A stretch of DNA of 64,000 nucleotides from Ectopseudomonas chengduensis (GTDB lineage Bacteria > Pseudomonadota > Gammaproteobacteria > Pseudomonadales > Pseudomonadaceae). A program made the position numbers and the translations under genes. The notes beneath the pieces were generated by a model, which worked only from the letters and a program-made list of their open reading frames with translations, did no database searches and was not told the DNA's origin. Each line of letters starts with the position of its first letter. The stretch's first letter is position 1. Positions 1 to 9,245 of this stretch are shown here, in pieces. The stretch is from positions 248,001 to 312,000 of the forward strand of contig NZ_FMZQ01000004.1 in NCBI RefSeq assembly GCF_900102635.1, given 5' to 3'.

Positions 1-1220
1 TCGACGGCGGCGTCTACGCCTACGCCAAGGCCGGTTTCGGCGACTACATGGGCTTCTCCTCGGCCTGGGGCTACTGGATCAGCGCCTGGATCGGCAACGT
101 CAGCTACATGGTGCTGCTGTTTTCCACTCTGGGTTACTTCTTCCCGGTCTTCGGCGAAGGCAACACCCTGCCGGCGGTGATCGGCGCCTCGGTGCTGCTC
201 TGGCTGCTGCACTTTCTGGTGCTACGCGGGATCAAGGAAGCGGCCTTTATCAACACCGTGACCACCATCGCCAAGATGCTGCCGCTGGCGCTGTTCATCG
301 TCATCGCCGCCATCGCCTTCAAGATGGACGTGTTCACCGCGGACTTCTGGGGCCGTGGCAACAGCGAGCTGGGCAGCGTGATGGATCAGGTGCGCAACAT
401 GATGCTGGTCACCGTCTGGGTGTTCATCGGCATCGAAGGCGCGAGCATCTTCTCCGCCCGTGCCGAGAAGCGCAGCGACGTCGGCAAGGCCACGGTGATC
501 GGTTTCGTCGGCGTGCTTCTGCTGCTGGTGCTGGTCAACATCCTGTCTCAGGGCATCATGGCCCAGGCCGAACTGGCCGGGCTGAAGAACCCGTCCATGG
601 CCGGCGTGCTGGAGCAGGTGGTCGGTCCCTGGGGCGCGCAGCTGATCGCCATCGGCCTGATCGTCTCGCTGGCCGGCGCGCTGCTGTCGTGGACGCTGCT
701 GTGCGCCGAGATTCTCTTCGCCAGCGCCCGCGACCACACCATGCCCGAGTTCCTGCGCAAGGAGAACGCCAATCACGTTCCGGCCAATGCGCTGTGGCTG
801 TCCAACGGACTGATCCAGCTGTTTCTGATCATCACCCTGTTCAACGCCTCCACCTACCTCAGTCTGCTGTACCTGGCCACCTCGATGATCCTGGTGCCCT
901 ACTTCTGGTCCAGCGCCTACGCAGTACTGCTGGCGGTGCGCGGCGAGACCTACGAGAACGCCGCCGGCGAGCGCAACAAGGACCTGCTGATCGCAGGCAT
1001 CTCCACCCTGTACGCGGTGTGGCTGGTATACGCCGCCGGCGTGCAGTACCTGCTGCTGTCCGCGCTGCTCTATGCCCCTGGCGCGCTCCTTTTCGCCAAG
1101 GCCAAGCGCGAACTGGGACAGCCCATTTTCACCGGCGTCGAGAAGATCATTTTCGTCGCCGTGCTGATCGGTGCCGCCATCGCCGCCTACGGGCTGTATG
1201 ACGGCTTCCTGAGTCTGTAA
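1..1220 (+). CDS. arcD: Arginine/ornithine antiporter ArcD (5' end outside window)
   Basis: Inner-membrane APC-superfamily exchanger that brings arginine in and sends ornithine out for the arginine deiminase pathway. The reading frame is open from the first bases of the window, so the start codon lies upstream; about 405 codons are visible. The protein is strongly hydrophobic with repeated membrane segments such as LFIVIAAIAF and VGVLLLLVLVNIL, and ends at TAA 15 bases before arcA. The identification rests on the arcD-arcA-arcB-arcC order, which is diagnostic in Pseudomonas, together with the permease character. In P. aeruginosa this operon is driven by ANR/ArgR from upstream of arcD; that promoter is not in the window. 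Confidence 0.93.
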   Translation, partial: DGGVYAYAKAGFGDYMGFSSAWGYWISAWIGNVSYMVLLFSTLGYFFPVFGEGNTLPAVIGASVLLWLLHFLVLRGIKEAAFINTVTTIAKMLPLALFIVIAAIAFKMDVFTADFWGRGNSELGSVMDQVRNMMLVTVWVFIGIEGASIFSARAEKRSDVGKATVIGFVGVLLLLVLVNILSQGIMAQAELAGLKNPSMAGVLEQVVGPWGAQLIAIGLIVSLAGALLSWTLLCAEILFASARDHTMPEFLRKENANHVPANALWLSNGLIQLFLIITLFNASTYLSLLYLATSMILVPYFWSSAYAVLLAVRGETYENAAGERNKDLLIAGISTLYAVWLVYAAGVQYLLLSALLYAPGALLFAKAKRELGQPIFTGVEKIIFVAVLIGAAIAAYGLYDGFLSL

Positions 1221-1235
1221 GAGAAGGAGTTCGAT

Positions 1236-2486
1236 ATGTCCAAGAAGCCCCTCGGCGTTCATTCCGAAGCCGGCAAACTGCACAAGGTGATGGTCTGTTC
1301 GCCAGGCCTCGCCCACCTGCGCCTGACCCCCGGTAACTGCGACGAACTGTTGTTCGACGATGTGATCTGGGTATCCCAGGCCAAGCGCGACCACTTCGAT
1401 TTCATGACCAAGATGCGCGAACGTGGCATCGAAGTGGTGGAGATGCACAACCTGCTGGAAGAGACCGTCAGCGACCCCAACGCGCTGAAGTGGATACTCG
1501 ACCGCAAGATCACCCCCAACAGTGTCGGCCTCGGCCTGCAGAATGAAGTGCGCGCCTTCATCGAAGGGCTGGAGCCACGCAAGATCGCCGAATTCCTGAT
1601 CGGCGGCGTATCCGGCGCAGACCTGGCCAAGCACACGGATTCCGAGGCAGCGAAGATGTTCAACGCCTACCTCGGCGAAGCCAGCTTCATCTTCCCGCCG
1701 CTGCCCAACACCCAGTTCACCCGTGACACCACCTGCTGGATCTACGGCGGCGTCACCTTGAACCCCATGTACTGGCCAGCACGCCGTCAGGAAACCCTGC
1801 TCGCCAGCGCCATCTACACCTTCCATCCGGACTTCGCCAATGAGCCCTTCGAGATCTGGTACGGCGATCCGGACCAGGACCACGGCTCGGCCACCCTGGA
1901 AGGCGGCGACGTGATGCCCATCGGCAACGGCACCGTGCTGATCGGCATGGGCGAACGCAGCTCGCACCAGGCCATCGGCCAGGTGGCGCGCGCACTGTTC
2001 GCCAAGGGCGCGGCCGAGCGGGTAGTGGTCGCTGGCCTCGGCCGCTCCCGTGCGGCCATGCACCTGGACACCGTGTTCAGTTTCTGCGACCGCGACCTGG
2101 TGACCATTTTCCCGGAAGTGGCTAACAGCATCGTGCCCTTCACCCTGCGCCCGGACGAGAGCCGCCCGGGTGGCATCGACGTACGCCGCGAGGACAAACC
2201 CTTCGTCGACGTGGTCGCCGAATCCCTCAATCTGAAGAAGCTGCGCGTGGTGGAAACCGGCGGCGACGCATACGAGGCCGAACGCGAGCAGTGGGACGAC
2301 GGCAACAACGTGGTCTGTCTGGAGCCCGGCGTGGTGATCGGCTACGACCGCAACACTTACACCAACACGCTGTTGCGCAAGGCCGGCGTCGAGGTCATCA
2401 CCATCAGCGCCAGCGAACTGGGGCGCGGACGTGGCGGCGGCCACTGCATGACCTGCCCGATCATCCGCGACCCTATCGACTACTGA
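1236..2486 (+). CDS. arcA: Arginine deiminase ArcA
   Basis: Hydrolyses L-arginine to L-citrulline and ammonia, the first step of the anaerobic arginine deiminase pathway; cytoplasmic. The protein is 416 residues, against about 418 in P. aeruginosa. It starts with the family-typical [16 protein letters not shown] and ends with the active-site motif GGGHCMTCP, where Cys404 is the expected catalytic nucleophile. A good ribosome site (gagaaggag) precedes the ATG. It lies 15 bases after arcD and 64 bases before arcB, so it is cotranscribed with both. Confidence 0.98.
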   Translation: MSKKPLGVHSEAGKLHKVMVCSPGLAHLRLTPGNCDELLFDDVIWVSQAKRDHFDFMTKMRERGIEVVEMHNLLEETVSDPNALKWILDRKITPNSVGLGLQNEVRAFIEGLEPRKIAEFLIGGVSGADLAKHTDSEAAKMFNAYLGEASFIFPPLPNTQFTRDTTCWIYGGVTLNPMYWPARRQETLLASAIYTFHPDFANEPFEIWYGDPDQDHGSATLEGGDVMPIGNGTVLIGMGERSSHQAIGQVARALFAKGAAERVVVAGLGRSRAAMHLDTVFSFCDRDLVTIFPEVANSIVPFTLRPDESRPGGIDVRREDKPFVDVVAESLNLKKLRVVETGGDAYEAEREQWDDGNNVVCLEPGVVIGYDRNTYTNTLLRKAGVEVITISASELGRGRGGGHCMTCPIIRDPIDY

Positions 2487-2495
2487 TCCAGCCAG

Positions 2496-2520
2496 CCCCG
2501 GCGGCCATCCGCTGCCGGGG
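2496..2520 (+). other. Intercistronic hairpin between arcA and arcB
   Basis: CCCCGGC (2496-2502) pairs with GCCGGGG (2514-2520) around an 11-base loop. No T-run follows, so it is not a clear intrinsic terminator. In an operon whose genes are made at different levels, such a hairpin may mark mRNA processing or stabilise the arcDA part. Function is inferred. Confidence 0.5.
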
Positions 2521-2550
2521 TGTTTCCACTGCCCACGAGGAGAACGAATC

Positions 2551-3561
2551 ATGGCTTTCAACATGCACAACCGTAACCTGCTCAGCCTGATGCACCACAG
2601 CACCCGCGAGTTGCGTTACCTGCTCGACCTGTCACGCGACCTCAAGCGCGCCAAGTACACCGGCACCGAGCAGCAGCACCTGACTCGCAAGAACATCGCG
2701 CTGATCTTCGAGAAAACCTCCACCCGCACCCGCTGCGCCTTCGAGGTGGCGGCCTACGACCAGGGCGCCAACGTTACCTACATCGACCCCAACTCCTCGC
2801 AGATCGGCCACAAGGAGTCGATGAAGGACACCGCCCGCGTGCTCGGGCGCATGTACGACGCCATCGAGTACCGCGGCTTCAAGCAGGAAATCGTCGAAGA
2901 ACTGGCCCAGTACGCCGGGGTGCCGGTGTTCAACGGCCTGACCGACGAGTACCACCCGACGCAGATGCTCGCCGACGTGCTGACCATGCGCGAGCACAGC
3001 GACAAGCCGCTGCACGACATTGCCTACGCCTACCTGGGTGACGCGCGCAACAACATGGGCAACTCATTGCTGCTGATCGGCGCCAAGCTCGGCATGGATG
3101 TGCGCATCGCCGCGCCCAAGGCGCTGTGGCCCAGCGAGGAACACGTCGCCGCCTGCAAGAAGTTCGCGGAAGAAAGTGGCGCACGCATCCTGCTCACCGA
3201 AGACCCGAAGGAGGCGGTCAAGGGCGTCGACTTCGTCCATACCGACGTCTGGGTGTCCATGGGCGAGCCGGTGGAAGCCTGGGGCGAACGCATCCAGGAA
3301 CTACTGCCCTATCAGGTCAATGCCGAGATCATGAAGGCCTCCGGCAACCCGCGGGTGAAGTTCATGCACTGCCTGCCGGCCTTCCACAACAGCGAGACCA
3401 AGGTCGGCAAGCAGATCGCCGAGCAGTATCCGCACCTGAAGAACGGCATCGAGGTCACCGAAGAGGTGTTCGAGTCGCCTTGGAACATCGCCTTCGAGCA
3501 AGCGGAAAACCGCATGCACACCATAAAGGCGATTCTGGTGGCGACCCTGGCTGATATTTAG
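2551..3561 (+). CDS. arcB: Catabolic ornithine carbamoyltransferase ArcB
   Basis: Phosphorolyses citrulline to ornithine and carbamoyl phosphate, the second step of the arginine deiminase pathway. The 336-residue protein carries the carbamoyl-phosphate site STRTR at residues 57-61 and the ornithine-binding HCLPAF motif near residue 274. The length and the sequence [16 protein letters not shown] match the catabolic enzyme rather than the shorter anabolic ArgF. The start has a clear ribosome site (cacgaggagaacga). Confidence 0.97.
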   Translation: MAFNMHNRNLLSLMHHSTRELRYLLDLSRDLKRAKYTGTEQQHLTRKNIALIFEKTSTRTRCAFEVAAYDQGANVTYIDPNSSQIGHKESMKDTARVLGRMYDAIEYRGFKQEIVEELAQYAGVPVFNGLTDEYHPTQMLADVLTMREHSDKPLHDIAYAYLGDARNNMGNSLLLIGAKLGMDVRIAAPKALWPSEEHVAACKKFAEESGARILLTEDPKEAVKGVDFVHTDVWVSMGEPVEAWGERIQELLPYQVNAEIMKASGNPRVKFMHCLPAFHNSETKVGKQIAEQYPHLKNGIEVTEEVFESPWNIAFEQAENRMHTIKAILVATLADI

Positions 3562-3567
3562 GTTGAC

Positions 3568-3721
3568 GTAGCCCGGATGCAATCCGGGGATGAGCTTGTC
3601 TCCCCTCTCCCATTTATGGGAGAGGGGCCGGGGGAGAGGGTCTGACCGGCAACGCAGTCATGTAGCCCGGATGAAATCCGGGAATGGCCTGTTCCACTGC
3701 CCCGGATTGCATCCGGACTAC
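3568..3721. repeat. REP-like palindrome cluster between arcB and arcC
   Basis: Three copies of a short palindrome are present: gtagcccggatgcaatccgg at 3568, gtagcccggatgaaatccgg at 3662 and an inverted copy (cccggattgcatccgg) at 3701. Between the first two lies a second palindrome, at 3602-3641, with arms CCCCTCTCCCAT and ATGGGAGAGGGG followed by ccgggggagagggt. A near-identical copy of that second element recurs at 48987. These interrupt the arc operon and may stabilise or attenuate the transcript. Confidence 0.8.
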
Positions 3722-3743
3722 GAACACGAACAAGGAGAACACC

Positions 3744-4670
3744 ATGCGACTCGTCATCGCCCTGGGCGGTAACGCCCTGCTTCGCCGCGGTGAAGCCATG
3801 ACCGCGGAAAATCAACGAGAGAACGTACGTATCGCCTGCCAGCAGATCGCCAAGGTGGCACCCGGTAACGAGCTGGTCATCGCTCACGGTAACGGCCCGC
3901 AAGTCGGCCTGCTGGCCTTGCAGGGCAATGCCTATGACGCGGCCAATCCCTACCCGCTGGACGTGCTCGGCGCCGAGACCGAAGGCATGATCGGTTACAT
4001 GATCGAACAGGAGCTGGGTAACCTGCTGCCGTTCGAAGTGCCCTTCGCCACCCTACTCACCCAGGTGGAAGTGGACACCGCCGACCCTGCTTTCAAGAAA
4101 CCGAGCAAACCCATCGGCCCGGTCTACAGCAAAGAGGAAGCCGAGCGTCTGGCCGCCGAAAAAGGCTGGAGTATCGCCCCGGACGGCGACAAGTTCCGCC
4201 GCGTGGTGGCCAGCCCGCGCCCGCAGCGCATCTTCGAAATTCGCCCGATCAAGTGGCTGCTGGAAAAGGGCAGCGTGGTGATCTGCGCCGGTGGCGGTGG
4301 CATCCCGACCATGTACGACGGCAACCAACTGCGCGGCGTCGAAGCGGTGATCGACAAGGACCTGTGCTCGGCGCTGCTGGCCGAACAGCTCAATGCCGAC
4401 CTGCTGGTGATCGCCACCGATGTCGACGCTGCCTATGTCGACTGGGGCAAACCCACGCAGAAATCCATCGCCGAAGCTCATCCCGACGCCATCGAAGCGC
4501 TCGGCTTCGCCGCCGGCTCCATGGGTCCGAAAGTACAGGCCGCCTGCGAGTTCGCGCGCAATACCGGCAGCAGCGCGGTGATCGGTTCGTTGGAAAATAT
4601 CGAAGCCATCGTCCAGGGTCGTTCAGGCACGCGCATCAGCCTGGACTGCAAGGGCATCGTCTATCGCTGA
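3744..4670 (+). CDS. arcC: Carbamate kinase ArcC
   Basis: Transfers phosphate from carbamoyl phosphate to ADP, giving ATP, CO2 and ammonia; the energy-yielding last step of the arginine deiminase pathway. The chosen ATG gives 308 residues starting [19 protein letters not shown], the usual N terminus of the amino-acid kinase fold, and has a ribosome site (aaggag) nine bases upstream. An in-frame Met 60 bases earlier was rejected because it lies in the repeat region. Further motifs are [10 protein letters not shown] and [10 protein letters not shown]. Confidence 0.97.
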   Translation: MRLVIALGGNALLRRGEAMTAENQRENVRIACQQIAKVAPGNELVIAHGNGPQVGLLALQGNAYDAANPYPLDVLGAETEGMIGYMIEQELGNLLPFEVPFATLLTQVEVDTADPAFKKPSKPIGPVYSKEEAERLAAEKGWSIAPDGDKFRRVVASPRPQRIFEIRPIKWLLEKGSVVICAGGGGIPTMYDGNQLRGVEAVIDKDLCSALLAEQLNADLLVIATDVDAAYVDWGKPTQKSIAEAHPDAIEALGFAAGSMGPKVQAACEFARNTGSSAVIGSLENIEAIVQGRSGTRISLDCKGIVYR

Positions 4671-4682
4671 GAGGGCACAATC

Positions 4683-5048
4683 ATGTTCACCCCCGGTCAC
4701 CTGCACCGCGACAATAACGACCGCCCCGAGCACATGCGCCTGCTGCCGCCCTTCTCGGTGGACTTCTACTACGAAGTCCGCAAGGACCCGCAGCAGGGGC
4801 CGATGCTGCACATGCGCCTGGTCGGCGAGGTGGACGGCAAGCATTTCGAGGAAGAATTCGAACTGCATCGCGACGTCGCCTTCAACTTTGCCAGCGTCGC
4901 CACCCGCGTGGCCGCCCGCCATGGCCTGCACCCCAACGCCAGCCCGGTGATGCGCGGCCATGACGAATACGACAAGGTGTTCGCCGACATCCGCAGCAAA
5001 CTCAACGCCCAACCGGGCGAACCGGTAAATCTCGACCACATCCTATGA
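4683..5048 (+). CDS. Small conserved protein, DUF5064-like
   Basis: A 121-residue soluble protein without signal peptide or membrane segment, beginning MFTPGHLHRDNND, which resembles the Pseudomonas DUF5064 family as I remember it. Function unknown. It starts 12 bases after arcC behind a ribosome site (gagagggcacaatc), so it is probably the last gene of the arc operon. The sequence is acidic and rich in charged residues (HFEEEFELHRD). The family assignment is from recall and moderately sure; the gene itself is well supported by spacing and codon use. Confidence 0.75.
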   Translation: MFTPGHLHRDNNDRPEHMRLLPPFSVDFYYEVRKDPQQGPMLHMRLVGEVDGKHFEEEFELHRDVAFNFASVATRVAARHGLHPNASPVMRGHDEYDKVFADIRSKLNAQPGEPVNLDHIL

Positions 5049-5049
5049 C

Positions 5050-5165
5050 GTAGCCCTGATTGCATCCGGGCTACGCGCTGAAACAGCCATTTATCGTCAC
5101 TCCCGCGAAGGCGGGAGCCCAGATGATTCCTAGGTTCTGGATGCCCGCCTGCGCGGGCATGACGG
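5050..5165. repeat. Two palindromic repeats after the arc operon
   Basis: The stretch 5050-5075 (gtagccctgattgcatccgg, then gctacg) is another copy of the REP-like element found between arcB and arcC. The stretch 5095-5165 is a longer palindrome pairing cgtcactcccgcgaaggcgg with its imperfect complement cgcctgcgcgggcatgacgg. It separates the convergent arc operon and lpd genes and may act as a transcription boundary. Confidence 0.75.
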
Positions 5166-5243
5166 CTTTTTCAGATGTGATCGTTCAATCGACGCAACAC
5201 CCGATAAGCACGGCCTGGACTACCCGCGACACCCAGCCCGTTC

Positions 5244-6644
5244 TCAGGCCTGCATCGTCCAGCCATGCACACCCATCGCTGCTTGGCGCCCTGCCTCGGA
5301 GCGAGTCGGGTGCGGATGGCAGGTGAGCGCGATGTCCTCGGCCGAGGCTGAGAACTCCATGGCCACGCAATACTCGCCAATCAGCTCACCTACGCTCGGG
5401 CCGATCATGTGCACGCCGAGAATCTGGTCGGTATTGGCGTCGGCGAGAATCTTCACGAAACCTTCGGTCTCGTGGTTGATCTTCGCCCGGCTGTTGGCCG
5501 TGAAGGGGAACTTGCCGACCTTGTAGGCGCGGCCTTCGGCCTTCAGCTCCTCCTCGCCCTTGCCGACGCTGGCCACTTCCGGGCGGGTGTAGATCACGCC
5601 GGGGATCACCCCGTAGTTGACCTCGGCGGCGTGCCCGGCGATGCGTTCGATGCAGGCCACCGCCTCGTCCTCAGCCTTGTGCGCCAGCATCGGCCCGGAA
5701 GTGACGTCGCCGATCACCCACACACCGGGCACTCCGCTCTGGTGCTTTTCGTTACCGAGCATGCCGCGTTTGTCTGTGCTCAGGCCGACGCTCTCCAACC
5801 CGAGCCCTTTGGTATAAGGACGTCGACCGATGGCCACCAGCACGTAATCGGCCTCCAGGGTCTCGCTCGCACCGCCTACTGCCGGCTCCAGCGTCAGGGT
5901 CACGCCGGACTTGCCCGTCTTGGCACCGGTGACCTTGGTGCCGAGCTTGAAACTCATGCCTTGCTTGCTCAGGGTGCGCTGCAGGGTCTTGGCCGTCTCG
6001 CCGTCAAGACCGGGGCAGATGCGCTCAAGGTATTCCACCACCGTGACCTGGCTGCCCAGGCGGCGCCACACCGAGCCCAGCTCCAGACCGATCACCCCGG
6101 CGCCGATCACCACCAGGTGCTTCGGCACCTCGGGCAACGCCAGCGCGCCAGTGGAGTCGAGGATGCGCGCGTTGTCGATCTCCACACCCGGCAAAGGTGC
6201 TGGCTCCGAGCCGGTGGCGATGACGATGTTCCTGGTTTCCAGCAAACGCTCGCCGCCCTCGCTCAGCTTGACCTGCACTCGCCCTGGACCATCGATCCGC
6301 CCCCAGCCCTTGACCCACTCCACCTTGTTCTTGCGAAACAGAAACTCCACGCCCCTGGTCAGCGCTTCGACGCTATCGGCCTTCTGCTTCATCATCTGCG
6401 CCAGGTTGAGCGTCGGCGTGACCTCCACCCCCAGGGCACTCAACTCACCACCGGCCGCGGCCTCGTAGAGTTCGGATGCATGCAGCAAGGCCTTGGACGG
6501 CATGCAGCCGACGTTCAGGCAGGTGCCACCGAGCGTTTCTCGCCCTTCCACGCAGGCCACCTTCAGACCCAGTTGCCCGGCGCGAATGGCCGCGTTGTAG
6601 CCACCGGGTCCGGCGCCGATGATGACCACGTCATAGCTGCTCAT
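5244..6644 (-). CDS. lpd: Dihydrolipoyl dehydrogenase
   Basis: Flavoprotein that reoxidises dihydrolipoamide with NAD+ as the E3 component of 2-oxoacid dehydrogenase complexes or the glycine cleavage system. The 466-residue protein has the FAD motif GAGPGGYNAAIRAG near residue 10, the redox disulfide GGTCLNVGC (Cys42 and Cys47), a second nucleotide-binding motif VIGAGVIGLELGSV and the C-terminal HPHPTRSE catalytic histidine region. It lies only 15 bases downstream of an MFS transporter gene and has no E1 or E2 gene nearby, so it is an orphan E3. Which complex it serves cannot be told from the sequence. Confidence 0.95.
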   Translation of the reverse strand: MSSYDVVIIGAGPGGYNAAIRAGQLGLKVACVEGRETLGGTCLNVGCMPSKALLHASELYEAAAGGELSALGVEVTPTLNLAQMMKQKADSVEALTRGVEFLFRKNKVEWVKGWGRIDGPGRVQVKLSEGGERLLETRNIVIATGSEPAPLPGVEIDNARILDSTGALALPEVPKHLVVIGAGVIGLELGSVWRRLGSQVTVVEYLERICPGLDGETAKTLQRTLSKQGMSFKLGTKVTGAKTGKSGVTLTLEPAVGGASETLEADYVLVAIGRRPYTKGLGLESVGLSTDKRGMLGNEKHQSGVPGVWVIGDVTSGPMLAHKAEDEAVACIERIAGHAAEVNYGVIPGVIYTRPEVASVGKGEEELKAEGRAYKVGKFPFTANSRAKINHETEGFVKILADANTDQILGVHMIGPSVGELIGEYCVAMEFSASAEDIALTCHPHPTRSEAGRQAAMGVHGWTMQA

Positions 6645-6659
6645 AACTTTGTCCTCGAA

Positions 6660-7859
6660 TCAGGGAAGTTTGCCGGCCACCACAGCCGTGACGGCCGGGC
6701 GCACGCGCAAGAGGTGGAAGAACAGAAACGCCAACACGGCGAATAGCGCATTCAAGGCAACCATAGGCCAGGCCGAGCCATCCTGCAGGGCGCCGAGCAG
6801 CAGGCCGGCCAGGGTGGCGCCCGCCATCTGCGAGAAGCCCATCAGCCCCGCAGCCAATCCGGCACGCTGCGGATTGGGAATCACCGCGCCAGCCACGGCG
6901 GCCGGCAGCAGCATGCCACCGCCCAGCGTCACCAATACCTGCGGCAGCGACAGCCCCAGCAGCGACAGGCCAAACAGCAGGTAGGTCGCCAGGGTCAGCA
7001 ACGACCCGAGCAGCACCAGCGCGACGCCGATGCCCACCACCTTCTGCGGCCCCAGGCGTTGCACGTTGCGCAGGGTGAACAGGGCACCGCCGAGCAGACC
7101 GGAAACGATCAGGGCGAAGGTCAACCCGTACTGCGCCGCGCTCAGCCCCAGCAGGCCGATATACACCGACGAGGAACCGGCCACCACGACGAACATCGAG
7201 CCGTAGGTACAGGCAATGGTCAGCGCCAGCGCGCGGCAACTGGGCCACACCTGCAGGTAGCTGGCCAGCAGGCCCTTGAGTCGACCAGCCTGCGGATCGC
7301 GCTGCAGATGGCTTTCGCGGTAGCCGGTAAGCACCGACAACAAGGCCAGGCTGCCAAGTACCAGGGTCGCCAACAGCGGCGCACGCCAGCCGCCGAACTG
7401 GGTCAGCAGGCCGCCAACCACCGGCGACAGGACGATGGCCGCGAACATGCCCAGCACCGTCAGCGCCAGGGCCGGCCCGGCCTGTTCCTGCCACACGTCA
7501 CGGACGATGGCACGCGCCAGCACCAGCGCCGCACAGGCGCCCAGCCCCTGCAGCACGCGCATGCCGATCAGCACGTCGATGTTCGGCGCCAGCAGCATGC
7601 CCAGGGTCGCCAGCAGATAGAGGCTCAACCCGGCAAGCAGCACCGGACGGCGCCCGAGCCGATCCGACAGCGGTCCGAGCAGCAATTGGCCAAGGCCAAA
7701 GGCGCCGACGAACAGCGACAGCGCCAACAGACTGCTACCAGGCTCGGCCTCCAGCCCGCGCTCCAGCTCACCGAGGGCGGGAATCAGCAACTGCGTGGAG
7801 GTCTCCCCCAACGCGGTGAGCAGCATCAGGATGATCAACAAAACACGGGAAGGCTGCAT
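6660..7859 (-). CDS. MFS drug-efflux transporter, Bcr/CflA-like
   Basis: A 399-residue inner-membrane protein with about 12 hydrophobic segments and the MFS loop signature GPLSDRLGRRPVLLAGLSLY between segments 2 and 3, then LARAIVRDVWQEQ. This is the pattern of 12-TMS drug:proton antiporters of the Bcr/CflA type. It is transcribed divergently from a thioesterase and a TetR gene, and the shared intergenic region holds palindromes like those before the SDR gene at 10040, so it is probably under the TetR regulator. Substrate unknown. Confidence 0.85.
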   Translation of the reverse strand: MQPSRVLLIILMLLTALGETSTQLLIPALGELERGLEAEPGSSLLALSLFVGAFGLGQLLLGPLSDRLGRRPVLLAGLSLYLLATLGMLLAPNIDVLIGMRVLQGLGACAALVLARAIVRDVWQEQAGPALALTVLGMFAAIVLSPVVGGLLTQFGGWRAPLLATLVLGSLALLSVLTGYRESHLQRDPQAGRLKGLLASYLQVWPSCRALALTIACTYGSMFVVVAGSSSVYIGLLGLSAAQYGLTFALIVSGLLGGALFTLRNVQRLGPQKVVGIGVALVLLGSLLTLATYLLFGLSLLGLSLPQVLVTLGGGMLLPAAVAGAVIPNPQRAGLAAGLMGFSQMAGATLAGLLLGALQDGSAWPMVALNALFAVLAFLFFHLLRVRPAVTAVVAGKLP

Positions 7860-7898
7860 GGCGAAACTCCGATCGACAGCGACTGGCGGCTATTTATA

Positions 7899-7945
7899 TT
7901 TCGACCATAATATGAAACATTGAATGTCGTCCATCATATTTATCT
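7899..7945. promoter_or_regulatory. Divergent promoter region with candidate TetR operators
   Basis: AT-rich gap between the MFS and thioesterase starts. It holds TATTTCGACCATAATA (imperfect palindrome around AC), AATATGA (7909-7915) facing TCATATT (7934-7940), and a direct repeat TTTCGACCATAATAT / TGTCGTCCATCATAT (12 of 15 identical, 26 bases apart). The GACCATAAT core recurs in the SDR promoter at 10089. Assignment to the TetR protein at 8554 is inferred. Confidence 0.55.
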
Positions 7946-7954
7946 GGAGCCTGC

Positions 7955-8524
7955 ATGACCGCCTTATCCCGAGACGCCCGCCTCGCCACCTGGATTGCCG
8001 AGGAACAGGCCATTCGCAATCAACTCGCAGCCCCGGGCACCCTCAGCCTGGCGGAGGTGGCCGCCATGACGCCGATGGATTTCTTCGACGGCATCGGCCG
8101 CGGCGACCTGCCCTCCCCGCCGATCAACGCGGTGCTCGACTTCACCCCGGTGCAATGGGCCAGCGGCCTGTTCGTCTTCCAGGGCACGCCCGATCAGCGC
8201 CACTACAACCCGCTGGGCAGCGTGCATGGCGGCTACATCGCCACACTCCTCGACTCCTGCATGGGTTGCGCCGTGCATACCCTGCTCAAAACGGGCCAGG
8301 GCTACACCACCGCGGACCTGCGGGTGAGCTACATCCGCGCGCTGCGCAGTGAAGCCGGTCCGGTACGCGCCGAAGGCCGCATCATCCATGTCGGCCGCTC
8401 CACCGCGCTGGCCGAAGGTCGACTGTACGACGTCGACGAGCGCCTCTACGCCGTCGCCTCCACCACCTGTCTGATTCTCGACATGAACGCGCCGCGCCAG
8501 AACGGCGATGCAGGTGTAAGATGA
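7955..8524 (+). CDS. PaaI/hotdog-fold thioesterase
   Basis: A 189-residue protein with the hotdog acyl-CoA thioesterase core: NPLGSVHGGYIATLLDSCMGCAV (His-Gly-Gly at the start of the central helix), then TADLRVSYIRAL and EGRIIHVGRSTALAEGRLYD. These match the PaaI/4HBT family that hydrolyses aryl- or acyl-CoA. About 60 residues before the core have no assigned function. It lies 29 bases before the TetR gene and is probably cotranscribed with it. Substrate cannot be inferred. Confidence 0.88.
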   Translation: MTALSRDARLATWIAEEQAIRNQLAAPGTLSLAEVAAMTPMDFFDGIGRGDLPSPPINAVLDFTPVQWASGLFVFQGTPDQRHYNPLGSVHGGYIATLLDSCMGCAVHTLLKTGQGYTTADLRVSYIRALRSEAGPVRAEGRIIHVGRSTALAEGRLYDVDERLYAVASTTCLILDMNAPRQNGDAGVR

Positions 8525-8553
8525 CAGCCAGCATCTGATAGACGAGAAAGCCC

Positions 8554-9120
8554 ATGCGCTATTCGGAAGACCACAAGGCCAAGACCCACCAACGCATCAT
8601 CGAGGAGGCGGCCCTGCGCTTTCGCCGCGATGGCGTCGGCGCCACCGGCCTGCAGCCGCTGATGAAGGCACTGGGCCTGACCCACGGCGGTTTCTATGCC
8701 CACTTCAAGTCCAAGGACGATCTGGTGGAAAACGCCCTGCGCCATGCGGTGGAGGAACTTTCCCGCAGCACCGAGGCGCTGGCCAAGGATGCCGAGGCAC
8801 CGCTGCCGCGCTTTATCGCCAGCTACCTGTCCAGCGCGCATCGCGCCAACCCCGGCAGTGGCTGCCCGCTGCCGACCATGTCCGCCGAGCTGGGTCAACG
8901 TGGCGAGGCCAGCGAAACCACCGACGCCCTGGTGCGTGACCGTCTGGCCATGATCGAGGACAACCTCGGCGGAGATGATGCCGCCGAGCAGAGCGTATTG
9001 CTGCTCTCGAGCATGGTCGGCGCCCTGCTGCTGTCGCGCAGCGTCAAGGACCCGGAGCTGTCCGACCGCCTGCTGAAAACGACCCGTCGCCTGCTGATCG
9101 AGCAGACGCAGGACGCGTAA
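8554..9120 (+). CDS. TetR/AcrR-family repressor, NemR-like
   Basis: A 188-residue regulator with an N-terminal helix-turn-helix typical of the NemR/YxaF branch (GLTHGGFYAHFKSKDDLVENAL, about residues 45-66) and an all-helical ligand domain. NemR-type regulators sense reactive electrophiles through cysteines; only one, in NPGSGCPLP, is evident here. The flanking genes (MFS efflux, thioesterase, SDR) and palindromes in both flanking promoters suggest it controls all three units and itself. Regulation of these targets is inferred. Confidence 0.88.
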   Translation: MRYSEDHKAKTHQRIIEEAALRFRRDGVGATGLQPLMKALGLTHGGFYAHFKSKDDLVENALRHAVEELSRSTEALAKDAEAPLPRFIASYLSSAHRANPGSGCPLPTMSAELGQRGEASETTDALVRDRLAMIEDNLGGDDAAEQSVLLLSSMVGALLLSRSVKDPELSDRLLKTTRRLLIEQTQDA

Positions 9121-9153
9121 TGACAAGGCTATGCCTGAGTTAACTGTGCACCC

Positions 9154-9200
9154 GTAGGAGCGGATTTATCCGCGAAATTCACGGTTGAAGCCGCTCCTAC
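9154..9200. repeat. Pseudomonas REP palindrome
   Basis: gtaggagcggatttatccgc at the left pairs loosely with aagccgctcctac at the right. It sits between the convergent TetR and SDR genes and can fold on either strand. Same family as the elements at 28266 and 40257. Confidence 0.8.
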
Positions 9201-9245
9201 AACGTCACTCACGTGCACATAGCCAATAACTAGACTGCTTCGGAC

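Noticed and set aside
222..2603. A 793-codon open frame on the minus strand across arcD and arcA
   Set aside because: Antisense shadow of two certain genes; no family motif and no ribosome site.
5409..6746. A 445-codon plus-strand open frame inside lpd
   Set aside because: Antisense to dihydrolipoyl dehydrogenase, which has all its cofactor and active-site motifs; the translation shows no known pattern.
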